A DNA stretch of 12,848 nt from an uncultured Collinsella sp. (GTDB lineage: Bacteria; Actinomycetota; Coriobacteriia; Coriobacteriales; Coriobacteriaceae), in contig CABPWH010000054.1 in the NCBI GenBank assembly GCA_902461085.1, positions 1-12,848 on the forward strand. Reading direction: 5' to 3'. The translations under genes were made by a program, and so were the position numbers. The notes beneath the pieces were generated by a model. The model saw only the letters and a list, made by a program, of their open reading frames with translations, ran no database searches and had not been told where the DNA came from. This document shows, one piece after another, positions 1-5,887 of this stretch; position 1 is the first letter of the stretch; each line of letters begins with the position of its first letter.

Positions 1-267
1 AGAGGTTCTCAGCCCCCCCGCAGCCACGGGCCCGAGGGCGGCTGGCTGCCGAGCGAGCGTATCGACGCGGCAACGGCCCTGCGCAACTACACCCTGGGCA
101 GCGCCTATGCAGCGGGCGACGAGCAAAACCTCGGCAGCTTGGAGCCCGGCAAGTATGCCGACCTGGTAGTCATGGACCAAAACCCGCTCACCATCGACCC
201 CCAAGAACTGCAAGCCACCAAGGTTCAGGCGACCTACCTGGCAGGCAACCTCATCTACGAGCGTTAA
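1..267 (+). CDS. Amidohydrolase family protein (YtcJ-like), C-terminal fragment
   Basis: Frame 1 is open from the first base to a TAA stop and encodes the last 88 residues of a protein that begins before the window. The segment LGSLEPGKYADLVVMDQNPL is the hallmark end of metal-dependent amidohydrolases: the chain returns to the small beta-sandwich after the TIM barrel, with the G-S-L-E-P-G-K-x-A-D-L-V pattern. The preceding ATALRNYTLGSAYAAGDE and the closing YLAGNLIYER fit the YtcJ/exoenzyme-regulatory-AepA subgroup. The catalytic metal ligands lie in the missing part, so the substrate cannot be stated. No T-rich terminator follows directly; the next structure is the hairpin at 286-352. Family assignment is firm, specific function unknown. 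Confidence 0.85.
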   Translation, partial: RGSQPPRSHGPEGGWLPSERIDAATALRNYTLGSAYAAGDEQNLGSLEPGKYADLVVMDQNPLTIDPQELQATKVQATYLAGNLIYER

Positions 268-285
268 CCCCACATCTCACCCCTC

Positions 286-352
286 AGTTGCGGTGAAATA
301 GTCCCTAAAATCGGCCTTCAAGCCCAAAAACAGGAACTATTCCACCGCAACT
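286..352. repeat. Long hairpin / inverted repeat, possibly a dispersed element
   Basis: Arms 286-306 and 332-352 pair over 21 positions with two mismatches; the outer part reads AGTTGCGGTGAAATAGT on the left and ACTATTCCACCGCAACT on the right. The 25-nt loop contains a small GGC...GCC stem. The stem is not GC-dense and no T tract follows on either strand, so it is a poor intrinsic terminator. It may be a dispersed palindromic repeat or a weak 3'-end structure of the amidohydrolase mRNA. The remaining stretch 353-409 shows nothing recognisable. Confidence 0.6.
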
Positions 353-409
353 TAAAAGAGCGCGTCTCAACAACGTGCCCCTTTCTTGTTCGCACCATCT
401 GCATCGCCA

Positions 410-649
410 TTTTGCTGCACTGACTTTTCTGAATGCCGGGACCGAATTAGTTAACCTGCCTCCCGTGTGGCTCCGGAGGGGCGGGGCATAAGGTTTATCG
501 CGAGTTCCGCACGAGCCGAAGGCCACTTAATGTGGCCTTCGTGCGAGCAGGACTGCCCGAGCAGGAAACCTTATGCCCCGCCCCTCCGGAGCCACACGGG
601 AACCACCGCTAAGTTATCCCCCGGCATTCAGAAAATCTAAGTGCCAAAA
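410..649. repeat. Compound palindrome upstream of groES (nested inverted repeats)
   Basis: A 35-bp perfect inverted repeat joins 462-496 (starting CCCGTGTGGCTCCGG) with 566-600. Outside it, 425-440 (TTTTCTGAATGCCGGG) pairs perfectly with 620-635. Further out, GCAC and TTTTG at 410-420 are mirrored by GTGC and CAAAA at 641-649, with small indels. The 69-nt central loop holds a terminator-like hairpin: CGAAGGCCAC (517-526) with GTGGCCTTCG (532-541), extended by CGCAC/GTGCG around a bulge, plus a small CTGC/GCAG stem near 553-564. The parts between the perfect blocks (441-461 and 601-619) show only traces of similarity. This may be a mobile palindromic element, a terminator for upstream transcription, or both. 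Confidence 0.85.
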
Positions 650-674
650 AATAAGATTTTTTGACTCCGTGTTG

Positions 675-680
675 TATAAC
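675..680 (+). promoter_or_regulatory. Candidate -10 box of the groES promoter
   Basis: TATAAC at 675-680 is the best -10 match in the leader and is preceded directly by TG. The obvious TTGACT at 661-666 lies only 8 nt upstream, too near to be its partner, and the position at normal spacing (about 652-657) is a poor -35. The AT-rich stretch 646-662 upstream could act as an UP-like element. Weak assignment. Confidence 0.3.
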
Positions 681-731
681 CCGCCATTCGTGGGTACCAT
701 TCAACGCGTACGCAAACAAAAAGGGTTAATT

Positions 732-750
732 CGCGTGGCATAACCACGCG
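732..750 (+). promoter_or_regulatory. Hairpin in the groES 5' leader
   Basis: CGCGTGG (732-738) and CCACGCG (744-750) form a perfect 7-bp stem with a 5-nt loop, ending 8 nt before the groES Shine-Dalgarno (AGGAGGAG, 759-766). It could be an operator or an mRNA structure that protects the transcript or tunes initiation. Its sequence matches neither the CIRCE (HrcA) nor the HAIR (HspR) operator. Confidence 0.5.
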
Positions 751-772
751 GCCCAAAAAGGAGGAGACAAGC

Positions 773-1066
773 ATGTCGTCTTTGAAACCGCTTGCAGATC
801 GTGTTCTGGTCAAGCCCGACGAGGCCGAGCAGAAGACCGCTTCTGGTCTGTATATCGCCAGCAACGCCCAGGAGAAGCCGCAGCGCGGCACCATCGTTGC
901 CGTGGGCGCCGGCAAGGTCAACGACAAGGGTGAGCGCATCCCCATGGACGTCAAGGTCGGTGACGTTGTCATCTACGGTAAGTTCGGTGGCAACGAGGTC
1001 AAGGTCGACGGCGAGAAGTATCTGCTGATGCGCGCCGACGACATCTACGCTGTCGTCGAGGCCTAG
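773..1066 (+). CDS. groES: Co-chaperonin GroES (Hsp10)
   Basis: 97 residues, the usual Hsp10 length. GroES forms a seven-subunit lid that closes the GroEL folding chamber in the cytoplasm. Visible hallmarks are LKPLADRVLVKP at residues 4-15, the mobile loop around 17-36 with EKPQRGTIVAVG after it, and the end region YLLMRADDIYAVVEA. The loop tripeptide that docks on GroEL is L26-Y27-I28, where many homologues have Ile-Val-Leu. The ATG is fixed by a strong AGGAGGAG at 759-766, 6 nt upstream. groEL follows 96 bp downstream on the same strand, so the two very likely share one transcript. No CIRCE or HAIR operator is visible in the leader. Confidence 0.98.
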   Translation: MSSLKPLADRVLVKPDEAEQKTASGLYIASNAQEKPQRGTIVAVGAGKVNDKGERIPMDVKVGDVVIYGKFGGNEVKVDGEKYLLMRADDIYAVVEA

Positions 1067-1096
1067 TCTCGTCAGAATCTCTGATTCGTCTTTGAA

Positions 1097-1132
1097 CGCG
1101 TCCGCCGCATAGGACTCGGAAGCGGCGACGCG
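1097..1132 (+). promoter_or_regulatory. Hairpin in the groES-groEL spacer
   Basis: CGCGT (1097-1101) pairs with ACGCG (1128-1132), and CGCCGC (1103-1108) with GCGGCG (1122-1127), leaving one bulged C. No T tract follows. GACTCG at 1113-1118 can instead pair with CGAGTC at 1131-1136, which excludes the outer part of the first stem. It may mark an mRNA processing or stability point that sets the GroES:GroEL ratio. Confidence 0.5.
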
Positions 1133-1162
1133 AGTCACATTTCTTTTGGAGGATTACCTACC

Positions 1163-2800
1163 ATGGCAAAGAACATTACGTTCAACACCGATGCCCGCGC
1201 TAAGCTCGCCAAGGGCGTCAACACTCTGGCCGACGCCGTTACCGTCACCATGGGCCCCAAGGGTCGCTACGTTGCGCTGCAGCGCACGTTCGGTGCCCCG
1301 ACCATCACCAACGACGGCGTTTCCGTCGCCAAGGAGATCGAGCTCGAGGACAACATCGAGAACATGGGCGCTCAGCTGGTGAAGGAGGTCGCCACCAAGA
1401 CCAACGACACCGTGGGTGACGGCACCACCACCGCAACTCTGCTCGCCCAGGCCATCGTCAACGACGGTCTGCGCAACGTCGCCGCTGGCGCCAACCCGCT
1501 GGCCATCCGTCGCGGCATCGACAAGGCCGTCAACGCCGCCGTCGCCGAGATGAAGAAGCAGGCTAAGCCGGTCGAGACCAAGGAGCAGATTGCTTCCGTC
1601 GGCACCATCTCTGCCGGTGACCCCGAGGTCGGCGAGAAGATCGCCGAGGCCATGGAGGTCGTGGGCAAGGACGGCGTCATCACCGTCGAGGATTCCCAGA
1701 CGTTCGACATCACCATCGACACCGTCGAGGGCATGCAGTTCGACAAGGGCTATGTCTCCGCTTACTTCGTCACGGATAACGACCGCATGGAGGCCGTGAT
1801 GAAGGATCCGTACATCCTCATCACCGACCAGAAGATCTCCAGCGTTCAGGACATCATGCCCGTTCTCGAGGCTGTCCAGCGCGCTGGCCGTGGCCTGCTC
1901 ATCATCGCTGAGGACATCGACGGCGAGGCTCTGCCGACCCTGGTCCTCAACAAGATCCGTGGCGCCCTCAACGTCTGCGCCGTCAAGGCCCCGGGCTACG
2001 GCGATCGCCGCAAGCGCATCCTCGAGGACATCGCCGTCCTCACCGGTGGCCAGGCTGCCCTGGACGAGCTGGGCGTGAAGGTCGCTGACATCACCGCTGA
2101 TATGCTCGGTACCGCTAAGTCCGTCACCATCTCCAAGGACAACACCGTCGTCGTCGGTGGCGCTGGCTCCAAGGAGGCCATCGACGCTCGTATCGCTCAG
2201 ATCAAGGGTGAGATGGAGAACACCACCTCTGACTTCGACCGCGAGAAGCTCCAGGAGCGCCTGGCCAAGCTCTCCGGTGGCGTTGCCGTCATCAAGGTCG
2301 GCGCTGCTACCGAGTCCGAGCTCAAGGAGATCAAGCACCGCGTCGAGGACGCCCTGCAGGCAACCCGCGCTGCTGTCGAGGAGGGCATTGTCGCCGGTGG
2401 CGGCGTCGCCTTCATGGATGCTGCTCCTGCGCTCGACGCCGTTGAGCTCGACGACCCCGAGGAGAAGATCGGTGTCGACATCGTCAAGAAGGCTCTGACC
2501 GCTCCGGTCGCTACCATCGCCAAGAACGCTGGCTTTGAGGGCGCTGTCGTGGTCGACAAGGTTGCCGAGCTGCCCGCCGGCCAGGGTCTCAACTCTGCCA
2601 ACGGCGAGTGGGGCGACATGATCGAGATGGGCGTCCTCGACCCCGTCAAGGTCAGCCGCGTCACCCTGCAGAACGCTGCTTCCGTCGCCAGCCTGATCCT
2701 CATCACCGAGGCCACCGTCTCCGATGTGCCCAAAAACACTCAGCTTGAGGACGCTATCGCTGCTGCTACCGCTGGTCAGCAGGGCGGCGGTATGTACTAA
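1163..2800 (+). CDS. groEL: Chaperonin GroEL (Hsp60)
   Basis: 545 residues, full length for the family. It forms the ATP-driven double-ring folding chamber with GroES. Equatorial motifs are present: TMGPKGR at 29-35, the nucleotide loop GDGTTT at 85-90 (with the conserved Asp at 86), the catalytic Asp in HRVEDALQATRAAVEEG at 396, and AGGGVA at 411-416. The apical domain, roughly 190-375, holds KAPGYGDRRK at 275-284. The C-terminus ends in a short Gly-rich GGGMY rather than long GGM repeats. The start is supported by GGAGGA at 1148-1153. Codon use is strongly biased to C- and G-ending codons, as expected for a highly expressed gene. A long open frame on the opposite strand is a by-product of that bias. 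Confidence 0.99.
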   Translation: MAKNITFNTDARAKLAKGVNTLADAVTVTMGPKGRYVALQRTFGAPTITNDGVSVAKEIELEDNIENMGAQLVKEVATKTNDTVGDGTTTATLLAQAIVNDGLRNVAAGANPLAIRRGIDKAVNAAVAEMKKQAKPVETKEQIASVGTISAGDPEVGEKIAEAMEVVGKDGVITVEDSQTFDITIDTVEGMQFDKGYVSAYFVTDNDRMEAVMKDPYILITDQKISSVQDIMPVLEAVQRAGRGLLIIAEDIDGEALPTLVLNKIRGALNVCAVKAPGYGDRRKRILEDIAVLTGGQAALDELGVKVADITADMLGTAKSVTISKDNTVVVGGAGSKEAIDARIAQIKGEMENTTSDFDREKLQERLAKLSGGVAVIKVGAATESELKEIKHRVEDALQATRAAVEEGIVAGGGVAFMDAAPALDAVELDDPEEKIGVDIVKKALTAPVATIAKNAGFEGAVVVDKVAELPAGQGLNSANGEWGDMIEMGVLDPVKVSRVTLQNAASVASLILITEATVSDVPKNTQLEDAIAAATAGQQGGGMY

Positions 2801-2802
2801 GG

Positions 2803-2994
2803 CCGACAAGGTCTAGAACTCCCACCGGGAATCCGGGGGCGTGACGGGGGCTTCTCTCCGGAACGTCCTCGGACATGCAAAGAGGCTCCGCATCGCGCTT
2901 CGCGCTGCGGAGCCTCTTTGCGTCCTGCGGAATATTCCGGAGAGAAGCCCCCGTCACGCCCCCGGATTCCCTGCGTTTACGGCCTTGAGGTCGG
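2803..2994. repeat. Compound palindrome downstream of groEL
   Basis: A 36-bp perfect inverted repeat joins 2827-2862 (starting GGGAATCCGGGGGCG) with 2936-2971, and one further pair (2863/2935) continues it inward. Outside it a degraded copy continues: CCGACAAGG at 2803-2811, just after the groEL stop, mirrors CCTTGAGGTCGG at 2983-2994. The loop of about 70 nt carries the terminator hairpin at 2877-2921 flanked by poorly paired spacers. The layout (perfect arms of about 35 bp, loop of about 70 nt, central GC hairpin, decayed outer edges) matches the element at 410-649, although the sequences differ. Confidence 0.9.
2877..2921. terminator. groEL terminator hairpin nested in the palindrome
   Basis: GCAAAGAGGCTCCGCA (2877-2892) pairs perfectly with TGCGGAGCCTCTTTGC (2906-2921) around a 13-nt centre that itself forms a small CGCG stem. 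The GC-rich stem flanked by an A-run on the left and a short T-run on the right is typical of a bidirectional intrinsic terminator. It lies 77 nt after the groEL stop. The T tract is short (TTTGCG). Confidence 0.75.
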
Positions 2995-2995
2995 C

Positions 2996-3024
2996 GGGGG
3001 GAGAAGGGCGGGGGCGGTAGGGGG
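2996..3024 (+). other. G-quadruplex motif on the + strand
   Basis: Four G runs (six, three, five and five G at 2996-3001, 3006-3008, 3010-3014 and 3020-3024) are separated by loops of 4, 1 and 5 nt, which satisfies the usual G3+N1-7 rule. It lies just past the palindrome and upstream of the riboswitch promoter, so it would be in the non-template strand for rightward transcription. Function unknown. Confidence 0.5.
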
Positions 3025-3068
3025 ACGCGGCTCGGTCGTGGTCGATAGGAGTACGTGTCCCTTCGCTG

Positions 3069-3087
3069 TTTCGCGCTTTGCGCGAAA
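3069..3087. repeat. Short perfect hairpin in the intergenic region
   Basis: TTTCGCGC (3069-3076) and GCGCGAAA (3080-3087) form a perfect 8-bp stem around TTT. The right half is part of an 11-bp direct repeat, TTGCGCGAAAG, at 3078-3088 and again at 3165-3175, where it overlaps the candidate -35 of the riboswitch promoter. It could be a protein site or chance. No gene is seen between 2995 and 3164. Confidence 0.4.
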
Positions 3088-3164
3088 GGCGCGCTACTTT
3101 GGGATGGGTGGGGAACGTGGTTGTTGCGGCAACTGATCCCCGCCACAAATTACCCTTGGCATAC

Positions 3165-3192
3165 TTGCGCGAAAGCCTACTGGTGCTACACT
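3165..3192 (+). promoter_or_regulatory. Candidate promoter of the FMN riboswitch operon
   Basis: TACACT at 3187-3192 carries an upstream TGC (3184-3186), which makes an extended -10. A partial -35, TTGCGC, sits at 3165-3170 with a 16-nt spacer. Initiation a few bases after 3192 would place the start right at the 5' edge of the riboswitch aptamer, which supports the assignment. Confidence 0.55.
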
Positions 3193-3200
3193 GGCAAGTG

Positions 3201-3387
3201 CTGTTTCAGGGCGGGGTGGAATTCCCCACTGGCGGTAAATCGGGCGGTGCCAAAGGGGTGCCGTGGTGCAGGCGAGGCGTCTGCGACCGAGCCGATGAGT
3301 CCGCGACCCGTGCGTGTGTTGGTTCGCATGCCGGCTGAACTGGTGAGATCCCAGTACCAACGGTTAGAGTCCGGATGAAAGAGGCAG
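3201..3387 (+). promoter_or_regulatory. FMN riboswitch (RFN element)
   Basis: The region carries the conserved RFN blocks in order: CAGGGCGGGGTG (3207-3217) with the P2 hairpin GGGGTGGAATTCCCCAC, GGCGGTAAAT (3231-3240), the GAGTCCGCGACCC block near 3297-3309, a variable stem around 3310-3332, then CTGGTGAGATCCCAG (3340-3354) and AGAGTCCGGATGAAAGA (3366-3382). It binds FMN and lowers expression of riboflavin genes. The ribU start codon lies only 9 nt after the aptamer, so no terminator fits between them. The 3' strand of P1 contains GAGGCAGG, the ribU ribosome binding region, so control is most likely by blocking translation when FMN closes P1. Confidence 0.95.
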
Positions 3388-3395
3388 GTGATCTT

Positions 3396-3986
3396 ATGTC
3401 TGAACAGTCGCAGCATATCCATTTTGAGAACACGAATAGGTGGAGCACCAAACAGCTCGTTACCATGGCGCTGATGTGTGCCTTGGGCGCCCTGTTTATG
3501 TACGTGCAGCTGCCTATCCTTCCTTCGGCGCCGTTTTTGACGTATGACCCGTCGCTGGTGCCGGCGATGGTGTGCGGGTTTGCGTATGGTCCTGGCGCCG
3601 GCACTGCTGTTGCCGCTATGGCAATCATTATCCATGCGCTCACCACGGGTGACTGGGTCGGCGCGCTTATGAACCTGGTTGCCACGCTGGGCTACATTCT
3701 GCCCGCGGCTATCGTCTACCAGAAGATGCACACCTATAAGGGTGCCGTGATTGGTCTGGTGCTCGGCGTCATTGCCGCTACGGTGCTGTCCATGGTCGCG
3801 AACCTTACCATTGGCGTTTGGTTCTGGTATGGCTCGGTCGATGTGATCGCCCCGCTCATGATTCCTGCCGTGCTGCCGTTCAACCTCATCAAGACCGTGC
3901 TTAACTCGGTGTTGACGCTTGCGGTGTACAAGGCGGTCTCCAACCTCATCACGCCTAAAAAGGACCAGGTCAAAGGCCGCGCATGA
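3396..3986 (+). CDS. ribU: Riboflavin ECF transporter substrate-binding (S) component RibU
   Basis: 196 residues with about six hydrophobic segments, the size and layout of ECF S components. The membrane protein captures riboflavin and hands it inward with the EcfA/EcfT module. FLTYDPSLVPAMVCGFAYGP (about residues 46-65) matches the RibU family Asp-Pro-Ser-x-Val-Pro block, and PFNLIKTVLNSVLTLAVYK near the C-terminus is also typical. An in-frame ATG at 3375 lies inside the conserved end of the riboswitch, so the ATG at 3396, with GAGG/AGGTG at 3381-3390, is preferred. The gene ends by overlapping ecfA by 4 bp (ATGA), implying translational coupling. Riboflavin specificity is backed by the FMN riboswitch. 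Confidence 0.93.
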   Translation: MSEQSQHIHFENTNRWSTKQLVTMALMCALGALFMYVQLPILPSAPFLTYDPSLVPAMVCGFAYGPGAGTAVAAMAIIIHALTTGDWVGALMNLVATLGYILPAAIVYQKMHTYKGAVIGLVLGVIAATVLSMVANLTIGVWFWYGSVDVIAPLMIPAVLPFNLIKTVLNSVLTLAVYKAVSNLITPKKDQVKGRA

Positions 3987-5887
3987 TTGAGTGTCGGGGC
4001 GTTTCCTTTAGCTATGACGGTGCCGTACCGGCGCTCGACGGCGTCGATCTGAATATCGAGGACGGCGAGTTTTTCTGCATCCTCGGTGGCAATGGGTCGG
4101 GCAAGTCGACGTTTGCCAAGCATCTGAATGCGCTGTTGCAGCCCGATGCGGGCACGGTACGCATCAACGGCATGGATGCGTCCGATCCCGAGTTGGTCTA
4201 CGACATTCGTTCGACCGCGGGCATGGTGTTCCAGAATCCCGATGATCAGCTGGTGGCAACGCTTGTCGAAGATGACGTTGCGTTCGGTCCCGAAAACCTT
4301 GGCGTGCCATCGGCGCAAATTGCGCAGCGCGTACGCGAGGCGCTGAAGGGCGTGGGCCTGGTGGGCTTTGAGCGCCACGAGACCCATGCGCTCTCGGGCG
4401 GACAAAAGCAGCGCGTGGCGCTCGCCGGCGTACTTGCCATGGAGCCGCGCGTGCTTATCTTGGACGAGGCCTCCTCGATGCTCGATCCGCGCGGACGCAA
4501 GGGTCTTATGAAAGCGTGCCGCGCACTCCACGCTCGCGGTATGACCATCGTGATGATTACGCACTTTATGGAAGAAGCCGCCGAGGCCGATCGTGCCGCG
4601 GTGTTTCGGGCGGGGCACGTTGCCATGCTCGGTACGCCCGAGGAAATTTTGACGCGGGCGGATGAGCTTGCGCAGCTCAACCTGGATATGCCGGAGTCGT
4701 GTCGTCTGGGCATGGCGCTTCGTACGAAGGGCGTGCCTGTTCATGCGCAGGTGCGCGAGGTAGATATGGTCGCTGAGATTGCGCAAGTTTATGCCGAGCG
4801 AAGTGGAGCAGGCATCGCGGGGCAGTCTTCCGTATCCCAGTCGGAAATCGCTGACGGCACTGTTCCGGTAGACAACGAGGACAACGCGTCGGAGCCCGTC
4901 ATCGAACTATCCCATGTTTCGTACAGTTATTCGCTCAGTCCGCGCGAGCGCCGCCGCTGGCATAAGCGCTCGGCCACTGCGGGCAAATCGAGCAAACAAG
5001 CCCTTTGGGGAAACGACCCAAGCAGCCCGTGGGCGCTGCGCGATGTATCGCTGACGGTGCGTCGCGGCGAGTTCCTGGGCTTGGCAGGTCATACCGGTTC
5101 GGGTAAGTCGACGCTGGTCCAGCATCTCAACGGTTTGATTCGCCCCCAGGAGGGATCCGTTCGCGCGCTGGGGCTCGACTTATCAAACAAGAAAGACGCC
5201 GCCGCGGTTAAGGCCAAGGTCGGCGTGGTGTTTCAATACCCTGAGCGTCAGCTGTTTGCCGAAACCGTGGCGCAGGACGTGGCGTTTGGTCCGCATAACC
5301 TTGGCTTGCCGCAAGATGAAGTCGACCGTCGTGTCGAGTCATCGCTCTCACGCGTGGGCCTCGACCTTTCCACGGTCGGCGACAAGAGCCCCTTTGAGCT
5401 TTCGGGCGGTCAGCAACGGCGTGTGGCATTCGCCGGCGTGCTCGCCATGGAGCCCGAAGTCCTGGTGCTCGATGAACCCATGGCGGGGCTCGATCCGGCT
5501 GCGCGCAGGGATTTCCTTGAGCTTATCGATCGACTCCATCGCGAGGGCCTGACCGTTGTCATGGTTTCGCACAGCATGGATGACCTGGCCAATTGCTGCG
5601 ACCGCATCGTCGTAATGAACGAAGGCGCGGTGTTTGCCGAGGGAACCCCCGCGCAGGTGTTTGCGCATGCCGATGAGCTCAAGTCGATCGGCTTGGGCGT
5701 TCCCGCCGCCCAGCGTATGGCGCTGGCGCTTACGGAGGCGGGCGTGCCGCTGCGTCGCGGCGGGCTCTATACGGTTGAGTCGTTGGCCGACGAGTTGGCA
5801 GATTTGCTGATCGGTCGCTCAGACGGCTCTTCTAACGTCTCGGACATTGCTAAATCCAAGACGGTCGCGCGAGAGGAGGGCTGCTGA
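3983..5887 (+). CDS. ecfA: Fused ECF transporter ATPase EcfA1-EcfA2
   Basis: 634 residues holding two ABC ATPase domains in one chain, where most bacteria use two separate proteins. Domain 1: Walker A GGNGSGKST at 35-43, Q-loop VFQNP at 82-86, signature LSGGQ at 137-141, Walker B ending LDEASSMLDP around 160-169, switch His 194. Domain 2: Walker A GHTGSGKST at 369-377, VFQYP at 416-420, LSGGQ at 473-477, LVLDEPMAGLDP around 494-505, His 530. All catalytic residues are intact in both. The LDEASSMLDP and LDEPMAGLDP forms are those of EcfA1 and EcfA2. A polar linker (about 270-305) joins the domains, and a basic insertion (RERRRWHKR, about 321-329) precedes the second core. It powers uptake by hydrolysing ATP and overlaps ecfT by one base. 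Confidence 0.95.
   Translation: MIECRGVSFSYDGAVPALDGVDLNIEDGEFFCILGGNGSGKSTFAKHLNALLQPDAGTVRINGMDASDPELVYDIRSTAGMVFQNPDDQLVATLVEDDVAFGPENLGVPSAQIAQRVREALKGVGLVGFERHETHALSGGQKQRVALAGVLAMEPRVLILDEASSMLDPRGRKGLMKACRALHARGMTIVMITHFMEEAAEADRAAVFRAGHVAMLGTPEEILTRADELAQLNLDMPESCRLGMALRTKGVPVHAQVREVDMVAEIAQVYAERSGAGIAGQSSVSQSEIADGTVPVDNEDNASEPVIELSHVSYSYSLSPRERRRWHKRSATAGKSSKQALWGNDPSSPWALRDVSLTVRRGEFLGLAGHTGSGKSTLVQHLNGLIRPQEGSVRALGLDLSNKKDAAAVKAKVGVVFQYPERQLFAETVAQDVAFGPHNLGLPQDEVDRRVESSLSRVGLDLSTVGDKSPFELSGGQQRRVAFAGVLAMEPEVLVLDEPMAGLDPAARRDFLELIDRLHREGLTVVMVSHSMDDLANCCDRIVVMNEGAVFAEGTPAQVFAHADELKSIGLGVPAAQRMALALTEAGVPLRRGGLYTVESLADELADLLIGRSDGSSNVSDIAKSKTVAREEGC

Noticed and set aside
305..526. 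Minus-strand 73-residue open frame
   Set aside because: It runs through the hairpin at 286-352 and into the left arm of the compound palindrome; its sequence has no family features and is explained by the repeats.
661..680. TTGACT and TATAAC as one groES promoter
   Set aside because: The two hexamers are only 8 nt apart, far below the 15-19 nt needed by a sigma70-type polymerase.
1154..2809. Minus-strand open frame of 551 residues opposite groEL
   Set aside because: It mirrors groEL exactly and reads as low-complexity Leu/Asp/Gly-rich sequence, the expected by-product of strong C/G third-position bias.
3055..3378. Plus-strand 107-residue open frame across the riboswitch
   Set aside because: It overlaps the conserved aptamer, whose RNA constraints explain the sequence; the protein looks random.
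3375..3395. Upstream ATG as the ribU start
   Set aside because: It is part of the conserved GGATGAAAGA block of the riboswitch and lacks its own ribosome site; the ATG at 3396 fits better.
3734..4786. Minus-strand open frame of 350 residues opposite ribU/ecfA
   Set aside because: His/Arg-rich shadow of two well-supported genes, with no recognisable domain.
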